From an uncultured Marinicella sp. (GTDB lineage: Bacteria; Pseudomonadota; Gammaproteobacteria; Xanthomonadales; Marinicellaceae), in the NCBI GenBank assembly GCA_947502925.1, contig CANNBS010000002.1, positions 275,079 through 339,078 on the forward strand: 64,000 nucleotides of DNA. Direction: 5' to 3'. The notes beneath the pieces were generated by a model, which was not told the DNA's origin, ran no database searches, and worked only from the letters and a program-made list of their open reading frames with translations. The position numbers and the translations under genes were made by a program. Shown here piece after piece: positions 40,317 through 49,910 of this stretch (positions are counted from its first letter, which is position 1; each line of letters begins with the position of its first letter).

Positions 40317-41111
40317 TTACGACCAATCCGGTGTTTGTTTATCTAAAAAGGCTTTCAGGCCTTTTTGACCTTCGTCGGAGACGCGCACAGCGGCGATAAC
40401 CTGGGTGGTGTATTCGTCGATTTTTTGTTGTTGCGGTATGGTGCGGCCGACCACGGACATCACCAGTTTTTTGCTGATTTCTTTGGCGTTGGTGCCGGTA
40501 GTTGTCAGGGCTTTGATAATTTCATCTATTTTAGAATCCAGTTTTTCACTATCGACACATTCGGACAAAATACCCATTTTATGAGCCTGTTCGGCGTCGA
40601 AGACTTCAGCGGTTTGCAGGTAACGTCTGGCTTTCCGCATGCCGATGGCATCAATCACATACGGTGAAATCACCGCGGCCACCAGACCTAATTTAGCCTC
40701 GGTCAAACCAAATTTGGCATTGTCTTCACCAATTGCGATGTCACAACAACAAATTAATCCGACACCACCACCAAAGGCCAGGCCGTTCACTTTAGCGACT
40801 GTGGTTTTACTGCAAAAATTAATGGTGCGCAATAAGGTGGCTAAGTTTTCAGAATCCTTTTTGTTGTCTTCCTGGGAGGCATTGACCATGCCTTTCATCC
40901 AGTTTATATCAGCACCGGCTGAAAAAGATTTTCCGGCGGCTTCCAATAAAATGGTACGAACAGATTTATCTGAATTTAATTGGTTGAAACATTGGGTGAG
41001 TTCAGCAATCATCTCGGCATTAAACGCATTATGAACCTCCGGGCGGTTCATGGTGACAGTGGCTAAACCGTTATTATCAACGGTTAATTTTAATGTGTTA
41101 AATGATTGCAT
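40317..41111 (-). CDS. liuC: Enoyl-CoA hydratase, probable 3-methylglutaconyl-CoA hydratase
   Basis: A 264-residue crotonase. Oxyanion-hole motifs are AAGKSFSAGADINWMKGM and NGLAFGGGVGLICCCDIAI, and the Glu that follows (LTEAKLGLVAAVISPYV) is in the place of a hydratase catalytic Glu. The form SAGADINWMK is typical of methylglutaconyl-CoA hydratases. It follows the carboxylase beta gene by 25 bp, so it would act on the carboxylase product, making HMG-CoA. It is the last gene of the leucine operon here. Confidence 0.85.
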   Translation of the reverse strand: MQSFNTLKLTVDNNGLATVTMNRPEVHNAFNAEMIAELTQCFNQLNSDKSVRTILLEAAGKSFSAGADINWMKGMVNASQEDNKKDSENLATLLRTINFCSKTTVAKVNGLAFGGGVGLICCCDIAIGEDNAKFGLTEAKLGLVAAVISPYVIDAIGMRKARRYLQTAEVFDAEQAHKMGILSECVDSEKLDSKIDEIIKALTTTGTNAKEISKKLVMSVVGRTIPQQQKIDEYTTQVIAAVRVSDEGQKGLKAFLDKQTPDWS

Positions 41112-41136
41112 AAAATAAACTCCTGTTTTAGGTCAA

Positions 41137-42744
41137 TTACATTCTAAAAACGCCATAATTAGTTTTTTCAACCGGCGCATTTAAGCTCGTCTCTAAGGCC
41201 AGGGCCAAGACCGTGCGGGTCTCGGCTGGATCAATCACACCGTCATCCCATAAACGGGCGGTGGCGTAATAAGGATTGCCCTGATCTTCATATTGTTGCT
41301 TGATGGCATCGGTAAACTGTTCTTTTTCATCACTGGGCCAGTCTTTACCGGCTTTGTCATAACCATCCTGTTTAACTGTGGCCAGTACCGATGCCGCCTG
41401 GTCACCCCCCATCACCGAAATACGGGCGTTGGGCCACATCCACATAAAACGACCGGCATAGGCCCGACCATTCATGGCATAGTTACCGGCGCCAAATGAT
41501 CCACCGATAACCACGGTGAATTTAGGCACGGCGGCACAAGCCACGGCAGTCACCATTTTGGCACCGGCTTTGGCGATGCCTTCGTTTTCGTACTTTTGCC
41601 CCACCATAAAACCACTGATGTTTTGTAAAAAGACCAATGGGATATTGCGTTGATTACACAGCTCAACGAAATGCGCGCCTTTTAAAGCGGACTCTGAAAA
41701 TAAAATACCGTTATTGGCGACAATGCCCACCGGGTATCCGTTAATGCGGGCAAATCCACACACCAGGGTGCTGCCATACTTGGCTTTAAAGGCCTGAAAT
41801 TCAGAACCATCCACCAGCCGGGCGATGATTTCATGCACATCATAAGGTGTACGGGTACTCTGCGGGATAATACCGTAAAGCTCATGACTTGGGTATAAGG
41901 GGTCTTTGGGTGTATCCTGCTTAAGCCAATCCTGTTTCGGCCGGTTTAAAAAATTCAGTACATTTCGGGCCATTTGCAAAGCATGTTCATCGTTTTCTGC
42001 AAAGTGGTCAGTGACACCTGAAATACTCGAATGGACTTCAGCACCCCCGAGGGATTCGGCATCCACCTCTTCGCCGGTAGCGGCTTTCACCAGCGGTGGT
42101 CCGCCCAGGAAAATGGTGCCCTGCTCTTTAACAATAATGGCTTCATCACACATGGCAGGCACATAGGCGCCCCCTGCGGTGCAAGAGCCCATCACCACCG
42201 CGATTTGTGGGATATTTCTCGCGGATAACTGAGCCTGGTTATAAAAGATCCGGCCAAAATGCTCTTTATCCGGAAATACTTCATCCTGAAGCGGTAAAAA
42301 AGCCCCGCCGGAATCCACCAGATATACACAGGGCAAATGATTTTCAAGTGCAATTTCCTGGGCCCTGAGGTGTTTTTTCACTGTCATCGGAAAATAGGTG
42401 CCGCCTTTGACTGTGGCGTCGTTGGCCACAATCATGACCTGTTGGCCGTGAACCTGACCGATGCCGGCCACCATACCGGCTGCCGGTGCGGCATCATCGT
42501 ACATACCATGAGCGGCCAAAGCCGAAAGCTCTAAAAACGGACTACCCGGATCCAGCAACAAATCAATGCGATCTCGTACCAATAATTTACCGCGATCCTG
42601 GTGTTTTTTTCGGGACCGATCTGAACCACCACGAGCCGTTTGGTTCAACTGTTGCTTTAAGTCATCCACCAGGGATGTCATAAAGTCATTATTTTCCAGA
42701 AAAGCCTCACTCAGAGCATCGATTTGACTGTCTATAATTTTCAT
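41137..42744 (-). CDS. liuB: Methylcrotonyl-CoA carboxylase, beta (carboxyltransferase) subunit
   Basis: A 535-residue carboxyltransferase. The double crotonase fold shows [41 protein letters not shown] and [16 protein letters not shown], plus [25 protein letters not shown], all specific to the MCC beta branch rather than propionyl-CoA carboxylase. With a biotin-carrying alpha subunit it carboxylates 3-methylcrotonyl-CoA. The alpha subunit (liuD) is not in this window. It overlaps the thiolase stop by 4 bp. Confidence 0.93.
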   Translation of the reverse strand: MKIIDSQIDALSEAFLENNDFMTSLVDDLKQQLNQTARGGSDRSRKKHQDRGKLLVRDRIDLLLDPGSPFLELSALAAHGMYDDAAPAAGMVAGIGQVHGQQVMIVANDATVKGGTYFPMTVKKHLRAQEIALENHLPCVYLVDSGGAFLPLQDEVFPDKEHFGRIFYNQAQLSARNIPQIAVVMGSCTAGGAYVPAMCDEAIIVKEQGTIFLGGPPLVKAATGEEVDAESLGGAEVHSSISGVTDHFAENDEHALQMARNVLNFLNRPKQDWLKQDTPKDPLYPSHELYGIIPQSTRTPYDVHEIIARLVDGSEFQAFKAKYGSTLVCGFARINGYPVGIVANNGILFSESALKGAHFVELCNQRNIPLVFLQNISGFMVGQKYENEGIAKAGAKMVTAVACAAVPKFTVVIGGSFGAGNYAMNGRAYAGRFMWMWPNARISVMGGDQAASVLATVKQDGYDKAGKDWPSDEKEQFTDAIKQQYEDQGNPYYATARLWDDGVIDPAETRTVLALALETSLNAPVEKTNYGVFRM

Positions 42745-43937
42745 TCACATAACTCGACCGCGATGGCAGTGGCCTCACCACCACCAATACATAAAGATGC
42801 AATACCGCGTTTTAAACCACGGGCTTTTAAGGCATGTAATAAAGTGACCAGAATACGATTACCCGATGCACCAATCGGATGACCCAATGCAGTGGCACCG
42901 CCATTAACATTAACTTTATCGTGAGGAATGTCCAGTTCCTCCATGGCTGCCATGGTCACCACGGCAAAAGCTTCATTAATTTCAAATAAGTCAACATCTT
43001 CCACCGTCCAATTAATTTTATCCATTAAATTTTTTATTGCGCCCACCGGTGCAGTGGTAAACCACTCAGGTTCCTGCGCAAACTGGCTGTGGCCGATGAT
43101 TTTAGCCATTGGTTTTAGTTGATTTTTCTGAACAAAATCACCACCGGCCAGCAGGGTCATGGACGCGCCGTCTGATATTTTAGAGGCATTGGCCGCAGTA
43201 ACGGTACCACCATCGGGTTTAAAGGCCGGTCTTAATTGAGTGATTTTGTCCAAATTAATGCGGCCAGGTTCCTCATCAGTATCCACCACCACAGTATCAC
43301 GGCGTTTTTTTACCGTCACCGGCACAATTTCTGCTTTAAAGGCGCCGTTATCAATGGCTTTGTTGGCACGGTTGACCGATTCGATGGAAAATTCATCCTG
43401 GGCTTCTCGGCTGTAGTTATATTTATCGGCACAGGTTTCTGCAAAATGACCCATCATATGACCGTCATAGGGATTTTGTAGACCGTCAAAAAACATGTGA
43501 TCTAACATTTGGGCATGGCCCATGCGATAACCACCGCGGGCTTTGGGCAATAAATACGGTGCCATCGACATCGATTCGATACCTCCTGTCAGAACAACTT
43601 CGGCCGAACCGGCTTTGATGGTGTCATGCCCCATCATCACAGTTTTCATACCCGAACCGCAGACTTTATTGACTGTGGTACAACGCACACTGATGGGTAA
43701 ATCAGCTCCTAACACCGCTTGTCTCGCTGGCGCTTGTCCGACACCTGCCGGTAGCACGCAACCAATTAAAGCCTCTTGCACATCTTCACCTTTAACACCG
43801 GATTCATCCATAACAGCACGAATGGCTGCTGCGCCTAATTGCGGTGATGGGGTTGTGCCTAAGGCACCTTGAAAAGAACCCACCGGGGTCCTTTTGGCTT
43901 TAACGATATACACATCTTGCGGGTTAATTTCTGTCAT
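42741..43937 (-). CDS. Acetyl-CoA acetyltransferase (thiolase II)
   Basis: A 398-residue biosynthetic-type thiolase. The nucleophile Cys is in [14 protein letters not shown], the His in [16 protein letters not shown] and the second Cys in [13 protein letters not shown]. In this operon it would cleave acetoacetyl-CoA, the end product of leucine breakdown after HMG-CoA lyase and CoA transfer. It lies between isovaleryl-CoA dehydrogenase and the carboxylase, an insertion compared with the classical liuABCDE order. Confidence 0.9.
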   Translation of the reverse strand: MTEINPQDVYIVKAKRTPVGSFQGALGTTPSPQLGAAAIRAVMDESGVKGEDVQEALIGCVLPAGVGQAPARQAVLGADLPISVRCTTVNKVCGSGMKTVMMGHDTIKAGSAEVVLTGGIESMSMAPYLLPKARGGYRMGHAQMLDHMFFDGLQNPYDGHMMGHFAETCADKYNYSREAQDEFSIESVNRANKAIDNGAFKAEIVPVTVKKRRDTVVVDTDEEPGRINLDKITQLRPAFKPDGGTVTAANASKISDGASMTLLAGGDFVQKNQLKPMAKIIGHSQFAQEPEWFTTAPVGAIKNLMDKINWTVEDVDLFEINEAFAVVTMAAMEELDIPHDKVNVNGGATALGHPIGASGNRILVTLLHALKARGLKRGIASLCIGGGEATAIAVELCE

Positions 43938-43944
43938 AAGTTTC

Positions 43945-45111
43945 TCAATTATTTTTAGCTTGTCGATACAATTCTCGACCGATTAACATTAAACGAATTT
44001 CGTTGGTACCGGCACCAATGTCATACAACTTGGCATCGCGTAACAATCGACCTGTCGGGTATTCATTGATATAACCATTGCCGCCCAACGCCTGGATGGC
44101 TTCTAATGTAACATCAACCGCCTTGGTTGATGCAAAATACAAACAGGCCGCCGGATCCAGACGTGATTCAATACCGGCATCGTAGTCTTTGGCGATACCA
44201 TAGGCAAAATATTTAGCTGCCTGATAGCTGGCATACATTTCACCAATCTTTGCCTGCATCAAGCCAAACTGCCCCAAATCTTTGCCAAATTGTTGTCGCT
44301 CACTGGTATACGGCACCGCTGTTTCCAGCGCGGCACGCATGATGCCCAAAGGGCCACCGGATAAAACCAAACGCTCAGTGTTCAGGCCGGCCATTAAAAT
44401 CGAGGTCGCCTGATTAACTTCACCTAAAACCTGAGATTCATGAATACGGCAGTCCTCAAACACCAACTCACAGGTATTTGAGCCACGCATACCTAATTTG
44501 TCCAGTTTCTGTGCGGTGGAAAACCCCGGCATACCCTTTTCGACCAAGAAGGCTGTCATGCATTTTGAACCGGCCTCCGGCCCTGCAGTGCGCATATAGA
44601 CAATTAAGACATCGGCTTCAGGGCCATTGGTAATCCACATTTTATTACCATTGGCCACCCAGTATTCACCGTCTTTAACAGCCCGACATGTCATCGAACC
44701 GACCACATCCGAGCCGGCACCGGGTTCGCTCATGGCCAGGGCGCCGACAAATTCACCGGAACAGAGTTTCGGTAGATATTTTTGACGCTGTTCTTCGGTG
44801 GCGTGTTTGTAAAGATTATTGATGCACAAATTAGAGTGCGCACCATAGGACAGCCCCACCGAAGCAGAACCGGCCGAAATCTCCTCCATAATCAGTAAAT
44901 GGGCAAAATAACCCAAGTCTGAGCCACCATACTCGCCCGGCACAGTAACACCTAAGAGGCCTAATTCACCCATCTTTTGCCACAAATCGGCCGGAAACAG
45001 ATTGTCCTCGTCAATTTGTTCAGCACGGGGTGCAATTTCTTCCTGAGTAAACTTGCGCACGGTGTCGCGCAACAACTCAAGCTCTTCACTAACGGCGTTA
45101 TCAAAATTCAT
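43945..45111 (-). CDS. liuA: Isovaleryl-CoA dehydrogenase
   Basis: A 388-residue FAD acyl-CoA dehydrogenase. LGVTVPGEYGGSDLGYFAHLLIMEEIS, SVGLSYGAHSNLCINNL, MSEPGAGSDVV and GNGYINEYPTGRLLRDAKLYDIGAGTNEIR closely follow mammalian and bacterial IVD; the YGAHSNLC stretch is a hallmark. It makes 3-methylcrotonyl-CoA. Its start overlaps the previous gene's stop by one base. Confidence 0.94.
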   Translation of the reverse strand: MNFDNAVSEELELLRDTVRKFTQEEIAPRAEQIDEDNLFPADLWQKMGELGLLGVTVPGEYGGSDLGYFAHLLIMEEISAGSASVGLSYGAHSNLCINNLYKHATEEQRQKYLPKLCSGEFVGALAMSEPGAGSDVVGSMTCRAVKDGEYWVANGNKMWITNGPEADVLIVYMRTAGPEAGSKCMTAFLVEKGMPGFSTAQKLDKLGMRGSNTCELVFEDCRIHESQVLGEVNQATSILMAGLNTERLVLSGGPLGIMRAALETAVPYTSERQQFGKDLGQFGLMQAKIGEMYASYQAAKYFAYGIAKDYDAGIESRLDPAACLYFASTKAVDVTLEAIQALGGNGYINEYPTGRLLRDAKLYDIGAGTNEIRLMLIGRELYRQAKNN

Positions 45112-46223
45112 TAATGGTTCCCGTTTTTAGTGCGGCCTGAAAATTGCACATGACTTTGGCTCATAAAAGGTAATTTAACGCGACCCATTTTCTCAATCCG
45201 CTCTTCTGCCATGCGATCAGCCGCTTTCCAGGTGGAAATACCGTCTCGTTCAGCAATGTCAAAAATACGCTTAATGTTGTAATAAATATTTCGGGTCATG
45301 CGTAAAGCTCTTTTTTGGTTGTAGCCCTCTAATTCAATGGATACATTCATCAGACCACCGGCATTCACCGCATAATCGGGTGCATAAACAATGCCTTTGG
45401 CTTCCAGTTCATCACCATGGCGGTCTTCATCGAGCTGGTTGTTGGCACTGCCACAAACAATATCACATTTTAAGCGATCAATGGTGTCATCGTTAACTGT
45501 TCCACCTAATGCACACGGCGAATAAACCTGGGCATCGACATCATAAATGTCATCCAAAGCCACCGCTTCACAACCCATTTCATCAACACAGTGCTGAACC
45601 GCTTCTTCATTGATATCAGTGACAAAAATCTTAGCGCCATCTTTATATAACAGCTTAACCAATTCCATGCCCACATGGCCCACACCTTGTACAGCGTAAC
45701 TGTAATCACCGACATTCTGATTGCCGTAACGTTTTTCCAAACTGGCTTTAATACCCTGATAGGTTCCATACGCAGTAAACGGTGAGGGATCGCCACTACC
45801 GCCATGTACCTGATGGACACCCACCACATTCTTGGTTTCCTGGAACACATATTCCATGTCATTAACGTCAATACCGACATCTTCAGCAGTGATGTATCGG
45901 CCGCCCAATGAATTGATAAAACGACCGAAAGCGCGAAACAGTTCTTCTGATTTATCGGTTTTAGGATCACCGATAATGATGGCTTTGCCACCGCCTAAGT
46001 TTAAACCCGATACCGATGCTTTATAGGTCATGCCGCGCGATAAGCGCAACACATCTTTAACCGCTTCGTCTTCAGTTTTGTACGGCCACATCCGTAAACC
46101 GCCCAGGGCCGGGCCTAACACGGTGTTGTGAATGGCAATAATGGCTTTTAAACCCACGTCCTTGTTATGACAAAAGACCACTTCTTCGTGGGCTGTTTTA
46201 TCAATGGTTTCAAAAATATTCAT
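45111..46223 (-). CDS. Leucine/valine/phenylalanine dehydrogenase family protein
   Basis: A 370-residue member of the Glu/Leu/Phe/Val dehydrogenase superfamily. The substrate and catalytic region is ALGGLRMWPY with LGGGKAIIIGDP, GRYITAEDVGID lies in the active-site cleft, and the NAD motif is VQGVGHVGMELVKLL. It would oxidatively deaminate branched-chain amino acids to 2-oxo acids. Its place as first gene of the leucine catabolic operon favours leucine as substrate, though the sequence alone does not exclude phenylalanine or valine. Confidence 0.88.
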   Translation of the reverse strand: MNIFETIDKTAHEEVVFCHNKDVGLKAIIAIHNTVLGPALGGLRMWPYKTEDEAVKDVLRLSRGMTYKASVSGLNLGGGKAIIIGDPKTDKSEELFRAFGRFINSLGGRYITAEDVGIDVNDMEYVFQETKNVVGVHQVHGGSGDPSPFTAYGTYQGIKASLEKRYGNQNVGDYSYAVQGVGHVGMELVKLLYKDGAKIFVTDINEEAVQHCVDEMGCEAVALDDIYDVDAQVYSPCALGGTVNDDTIDRLKCDIVCGSANNQLDEDRHGDELEAKGIVYAPDYAVNAGGLMNVSIELEGYNQKRALRMTRNIYYNIKRIFDIAERDGISTWKAADRMAEERIEKMGRVKLPFMSQSHVQFSGRTKNGNH

Positions 46224-46237
46224 AGTGTTTCCTCATG

Positions 46238-46262
46238 ACCCAAACCTTGTCAGGTGTTGGGT
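46238..46262 (-). promoter_or_regulatory. Leader hairpin just upstream of the leucine dehydrogenase SD
   Basis: ACCCAAACC (46238-46246) and GGTGTTGGGT (46253-46262) pair across a 6-base loop with one bulged G. On the mRNA the hairpin ends 3-4 bases before the AGGA SD. It could tune ribosome access. No T tract follows, so it is not a plain terminator. Confidence 0.35.
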
Positions 46263-46399
46263 TTGATTGTGTGAAAGATTTTCGTTGCAAGAAAATCATT
46301 GGTTGTCCCCCATGAGTCACTGCGAAAGATGACTAAGGGTTTTTGAATAAGTCTGTCATTGCTCTGAACCCGAATTTGTCGGATTATTAAGCGTGCGCC

Positions 46400-46428
46400 A
46401 TTATACAGTAAAGCTGTTTTCTTTGCAT
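46400..46428 (-). promoter_or_regulatory. Candidate promoter of the leucine catabolic operon
   Basis: Read on the minus strand, a perfect TATAAT (46400-46405) lies about 175 bp upstream of the dehydrogenase gene. The matching -35 is weak (TGCAAA at 17 bp). It sits just after the pheA stop. Confidence 0.4.
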
Positions 46429-46443
46429 CTGCAACGGGTGACT

Positions 46444-47529
46444 TCAGACAGATTTTGGATAGGAACCCAGCACTTTAACGTGCTTTGTAAAGCGTTGAAT
46501 TTCACGCATGGTATTGGCAATTGGCTGGTCATCAATATGACCCACCATATCGATAAAGAACACGTAATCCCAGCGCCCTTGCTTTGAGGGTCTGGATTCA
46601 ATGCGGGTCATGGTAACCCCCTGCTCGTTCATGGGTCTGAGAATATGATACAACAAGCCCGGCTCATCTTTTGCGGCAATCATAAGGGACGTTTTATCAT
46701 CACCACTGGCGGCCAATAATTGCTGGCCTACGATTAAAAACCGGGTGGCGTTGTCTGCCTGATCTTCAATATTTTTATGCAGTATTTGTAAGCCATACAT
46801 GGCCGCGGTGGTCTGCCCTGCTATGGCCGCAGCGTGTTCACTGTATGCCGCTCGACGGGCTGCCTCGGCATTACTGGACACCCCCATGGTCTCAATATCC
46901 GGGGCATTATTTCTTAACCAGGCGCGACACTGCGCCAATGTTTGACGATGCGAATAGATGATTTTAATGTCACTCAGTTTGGGTTGTTTGCTCATTAAAT
47001 AGTGGTGAATAGGCAAATCAATTTCACCGCAAATTTTTAAGGGTGATGACAAAAACATGTCCAGGGTATTGTTAACCGCGCCTTCAGTGGAGTTTTCCAC
47101 CGGCACCACGCCAAAATCAGCAACACCGGCCTCCACTTCTGTAAACACCTGATCGATACTGGCCTCCGGCATGGCTTGCACAGAATGGCCAAAATAGCGA
47201 TAAGTGGCCATTTCTGAAAAAGTCCCCTCAGGACCCAAAAAAGCAATATTCAAAGGCTTTTGTTGCGCCAGACAAGCCGACATAATTTCACGAAACAATC
47301 GCACCAGCACCTCATCGGACAACGGGCCCTTGTTTCGGGCTTTGACCGCGCGCAATACCTGTGATTCACGTTCAGGTCTGTAATAAACCGCTGACAGATC
47401 GTTACGTTTACTGGCCGCCACCTGATTGGCAATTCCGGCCCGTTCAGCGATTAAAGATTGAATATCAGCATCAATGGCATCAATCTGATCACGTAATTGC
47501 GTTAAATCCGGTGAATTTTTCTGGCTCAT
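46444..47529 (-). CDS. pheA: Bifunctional chorismate mutase / prephenate dehydratase
   Basis: A 361-residue enzyme. The chorismate mutase domain (about 1-90) has LRDQIDAIDADIQSLIAERA. The prephenate dehydratase domain (about 95-275) has LGPEGTFSEMATYRYFG, VPVENSTEGAVNNTLDMF and TRFLIVG. The C-terminal ACT domain (about 285-358) has DEPGLLYHILRPM and IESRPSKQGRWDYVFFID, the ESRP site for Phe feedback. It makes phenylpyruvate for phenylalanine synthesis. I saw no leader-peptide attenuator before it. Confidence 0.95.
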   Translation of the reverse strand: MSQKNSPDLTQLRDQIDAIDADIQSLIAERAGIANQVAASKRNDLSAVYYRPERESQVLRAVKARNKGPLSDEVLVRLFREIMSACLAQQKPLNIAFLGPEGTFSEMATYRYFGHSVQAMPEASIDQVFTEVEAGVADFGVVPVENSTEGAVNNTLDMFLSSPLKICGEIDLPIHHYLMSKQPKLSDIKIIYSHRQTLAQCRAWLRNNAPDIETMGVSSNAEAARRAAYSEHAAAIAGQTTAAMYGLQILHKNIEDQADNATRFLIVGQQLLAASGDDKTSLMIAAKDEPGLLYHILRPMNEQGVTMTRIESRPSKQGRWDYVFFIDMVGHIDDQPIANTMREIQRFTKHVKVLGSYPKSV

Positions 47530-47573
47530 GGCAGGATTATCTGAATAAACCGTCTATTTTACACCTTACTGAT

Positions 47574-47616
47574 AATAAAAAAAGCCGAAAGTCTGGAGTC
47601 AATACAATCGGCTTTT
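47574..47616 (-). terminator. Terminator at the end of the large secreted-protein operon
   Basis: On the minus strand AAAAGCCGA and TCGGCTTTT (plus-strand arms 47580-47588 and 47608-47616) form a stem with a 19-base loop, followed by a T-rich run. It lies 25 bp after the stop of the last operon gene and before pheA, so it marks the operon's end. Confidence 0.7.
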
Positions 47617-47640
47617 GGTGGAGATAGGTTATCTTAGCCC

Positions 47641-49908
47641 TTAATCATCAAAGCCATCATCAAAAATTAAATCATTCAGATGTGTTCTGAATACTGCAAT
47701 GGCATTATCAATGGCAGCTGCCACCAAAATCCATTGGTTATCAGGGCTTAAATCAAGACCCACCGGACCGGCCAATAGATCCACACCTTTGACATCATCT
47801 TGTTCAATATCAGCAAAATCCAACTCACCTGGTGAGGCACTTCGGGTAAAAGACACCATACTGGAATCATCAAAGCCCAACGCATAAAAGCGACTGTCAT
47901 CATCATTGGCCATAATGGCTGTAGGCGCCTCTAAGCCAATAAAATCTGCTGCTGCTTTTGTATTAGCACCGGCATAACTTAACTGCGCAGAACCACTCAC
48001 TGAAAACCGGGCAATGGTATTATCCGCTCGACCCACAACATACACATATTGATTATCCGAAGTGGCCCATAACGCTGCGGCACCACCCAAATTTTGAACA
48101 CCGTTAATACCTGATTTAAAACTTTCTTTAAACACCAAACGACCATCGCTTATGTCCCGCTCAAAAACAGACAGAGATGATGAATAATCACCGGCCACAT
48201 AAAGCGCAGAACCATCAGGTGCTACCTGAAGATCTATGGGGCGGTCCATAAAGCTCACAGGAGGACCGGTATCACCGGCATCATCTACCAGGTTGGTTTC
48301 ATGTTCAACATAAGTCAGGCTGCCATCTGTAGCTGCAATAGAAAATACCGCCACAGTGTCAGTTAAACTGCCCGCTGCATATAAAAATTGACCATCGGGG
48401 CTCAACGCCATGGCATACACCTCGCCTAAGCCCATCTCACTCGGACTGCCATTTTCGATGACTTGTACTAAACTGAGCTGACCGTTACTGGTATCACGAC
48501 TCAACACATTAATGGAATGGTCTCCACTGGCTGCCACATAAAGGGTTTCACCGTCAGCGGCCATTTTTAAGTCACGGATTTTATTCAATAAAGCCGATTC
48601 AAAACCAACTGATTGATTATTGATGACTTGTTTTAAAGGTAATCGGCCATTATGAAAGCCCAAATGGACAATATGCCCTTCTTGATACAAAGTGCCGACA
48701 TAAACATCATCACCCGCAGGCGCATAAACCACATCGGTCGGACTGGTTAAAGCCGGAATGGAGTTATTATCGACACCACGTTCTTGTTCAGCTTCTGTTT
48801 GTTCATCTTGATTGGCGTCCATAATAAAGGCTGTCATCGGATTATTGACCAAAGTGGCATTAACCGGATTGCTCAGAACCAATTGAAAGACCTCAATTTC
48901 TTCATTCTCGGAATCAGCAAAAACATCCACAGCAATAACCGCTTCCTGGTCACCTGCCGGAATGGTTAATACACCTGAAACAGCAGCAAAATCACTACCG
49001 GCGGTAGCAGAGCCGGCTTGTGTTGTGTAATTAACGGTTACGTCTTGCTCATAGCTTCTGGACAATTTGACATTAAATTCATAATTAATGACGCCAGAAT
49101 CCGGCTCAAAGATGACTTGATCAAAACCCCGTAACTGTGGCTGACCATCATCATCTAAAATTGTACCAACTGCACGATCAAATTGAATCACACCGTTTTG
49201 GGAGTTTGACAACACCACTTCAAAGGTTTCACTGGGCTCAATCTGAGTATCACCACAAATGGGCACAGAGACTGAGGTCAGCGTGTCTCCCGCCTGAAAT
49301 TCAGCGGTACCACTTGAATTCAAATAATCCACATCGAACTGACAGCTTTCATCACCGAAGGCTGCCACCGAACTGCTGTCATCAACCGTGGTCCAATCCA
49401 CTGTAACCACATCCTGAGATGATGCTGACAAGGTGACATCAAACATTAAAGTCACCTGACCTGCATCACCCTCATGCAGCGAAGCGTGGTTAATATTTAT
49501 AACTGCCTGGTTACCGGATAAATTCATGGGATCAATGTCCAGACGCTCGGCCCGACCATAATCGCCAATCAGTATTTCGGCCACTTTATGACCATTAATG
49601 AAAATACTGGCCGGATCACCGGGCCGTGCCTTACCATAGGTTCGCGGATCTAAACTGTCCATCGGCACCCGTAATGCATATAAACCATTGAGCGCGTCCA
49701 CCGTACCCATCGAATATTTGGTCACAGTCAACAGTTGGCTTTCAAGGTACAGGCTGATTTCTGATTCAGTGGCCAGTGGCCCGCCAAACCAGGTCGCTGT
49801 TCCATACAAGACATAATCAGGCTGAGACAATTTAGCCTCAATTTTTTCAGCACCGATTATCATGAAACAGACAAACAGTGTGATTTTTATCATTAGTTGC
49901 TTATTCAT
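47641..49908 (-). CDS. Secreted Calx-beta / beta-propeller protein
   Basis: A 755-residue exported protein. Signal peptide about 1-25; an N-terminal beta-rich region; two Calx-beta domains (about 143-255 and 258-365; FEVVLSNS, SATAGSDFAAVSGVLTIPAGDQ); then a lactonase-like seven-bladed propeller (about 375-745) with YVAASGDHSINVLSRD, MALSPDGQFLYAAGS and LSPDNQWILVAAAIDNAIAVF blades. It ends DLIFDDGFDD, an Asp/aromatic tail like the IFKNGFE tail of the first gene in this operon. It starts 2 bp after the giant gene's stop, with its SD (AGGAAA) inside that gene. Calx-beta and propeller folds suggest calcium-stabilised adhesion or binding outside the cell. It is the last gene of the operon. Function is not known. 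Confidence 0.85.
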   Translation of the reverse strand: MNKQLMIKITLFVCFMIIGAEKIEAKLSQPDYVLYGTATWFGGPLATESEISLYLESQLLTVTKYSMGTVDALNGLYALRVPMDSLDPRTYGKARPGDPASIFINGHKVAEILIGDYGRAERLDIDPMNLSGNQAVININHASLHEGDAGQVTLMFDVTLSASSQDVVTVDWTTVDDSSSVAAFGDESCQFDVDYLNSSGTAEFQAGDTLTSVSVPICGDTQIEPSETFEVVLSNSQNGVIQFDRAVGTILDDDGQPQLRGFDQVIFEPDSGVINYEFNVKLSRSYEQDVTVNYTTQAGSATAGSDFAAVSGVLTIPAGDQEAVIAVDVFADSENEEIEVFQLVLSNPVNATLVNNPMTAFIMDANQDEQTEAEQERGVDNNSIPALTSPTDVVYAPAGDDVYVGTLYQEGHIVHLGFHNGRLPLKQVINNQSVGFESALLNKIRDLKMAADGETLYVAASGDHSINVLSRDTSNGQLSLVQVIENGSPSEMGLGEVYAMALSPDGQFLYAAGSLTDTVAVFSIAATDGSLTYVEHETNLVDDAGDTGPPVSFMDRPIDLQVAPDGSALYVAGDYSSSLSVFERDISDGRLVFKESFKSGINGVQNLGGAAALWATSDNQYVYVVGRADNTIARFSVSGSAQLSYAGANTKAAADFIGLEAPTAIMANDDDSRFYALGFDDSSMVSFTRSASPGELDFADIEQDDVKGVDLLAGPVGLDLSPDNQWILVAAAIDNAIAVFRTHLNDLIFDDGFDD

Positions 49909-49910
49909 AA

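Noticed and set aside
45506-45991. Minus-strand 161-codon frame overlapping the leucine dehydrogenase
   Set aside because: Same strand but different frame, Trp/Met/Arg-rich without domain, inside a well-supported gene.
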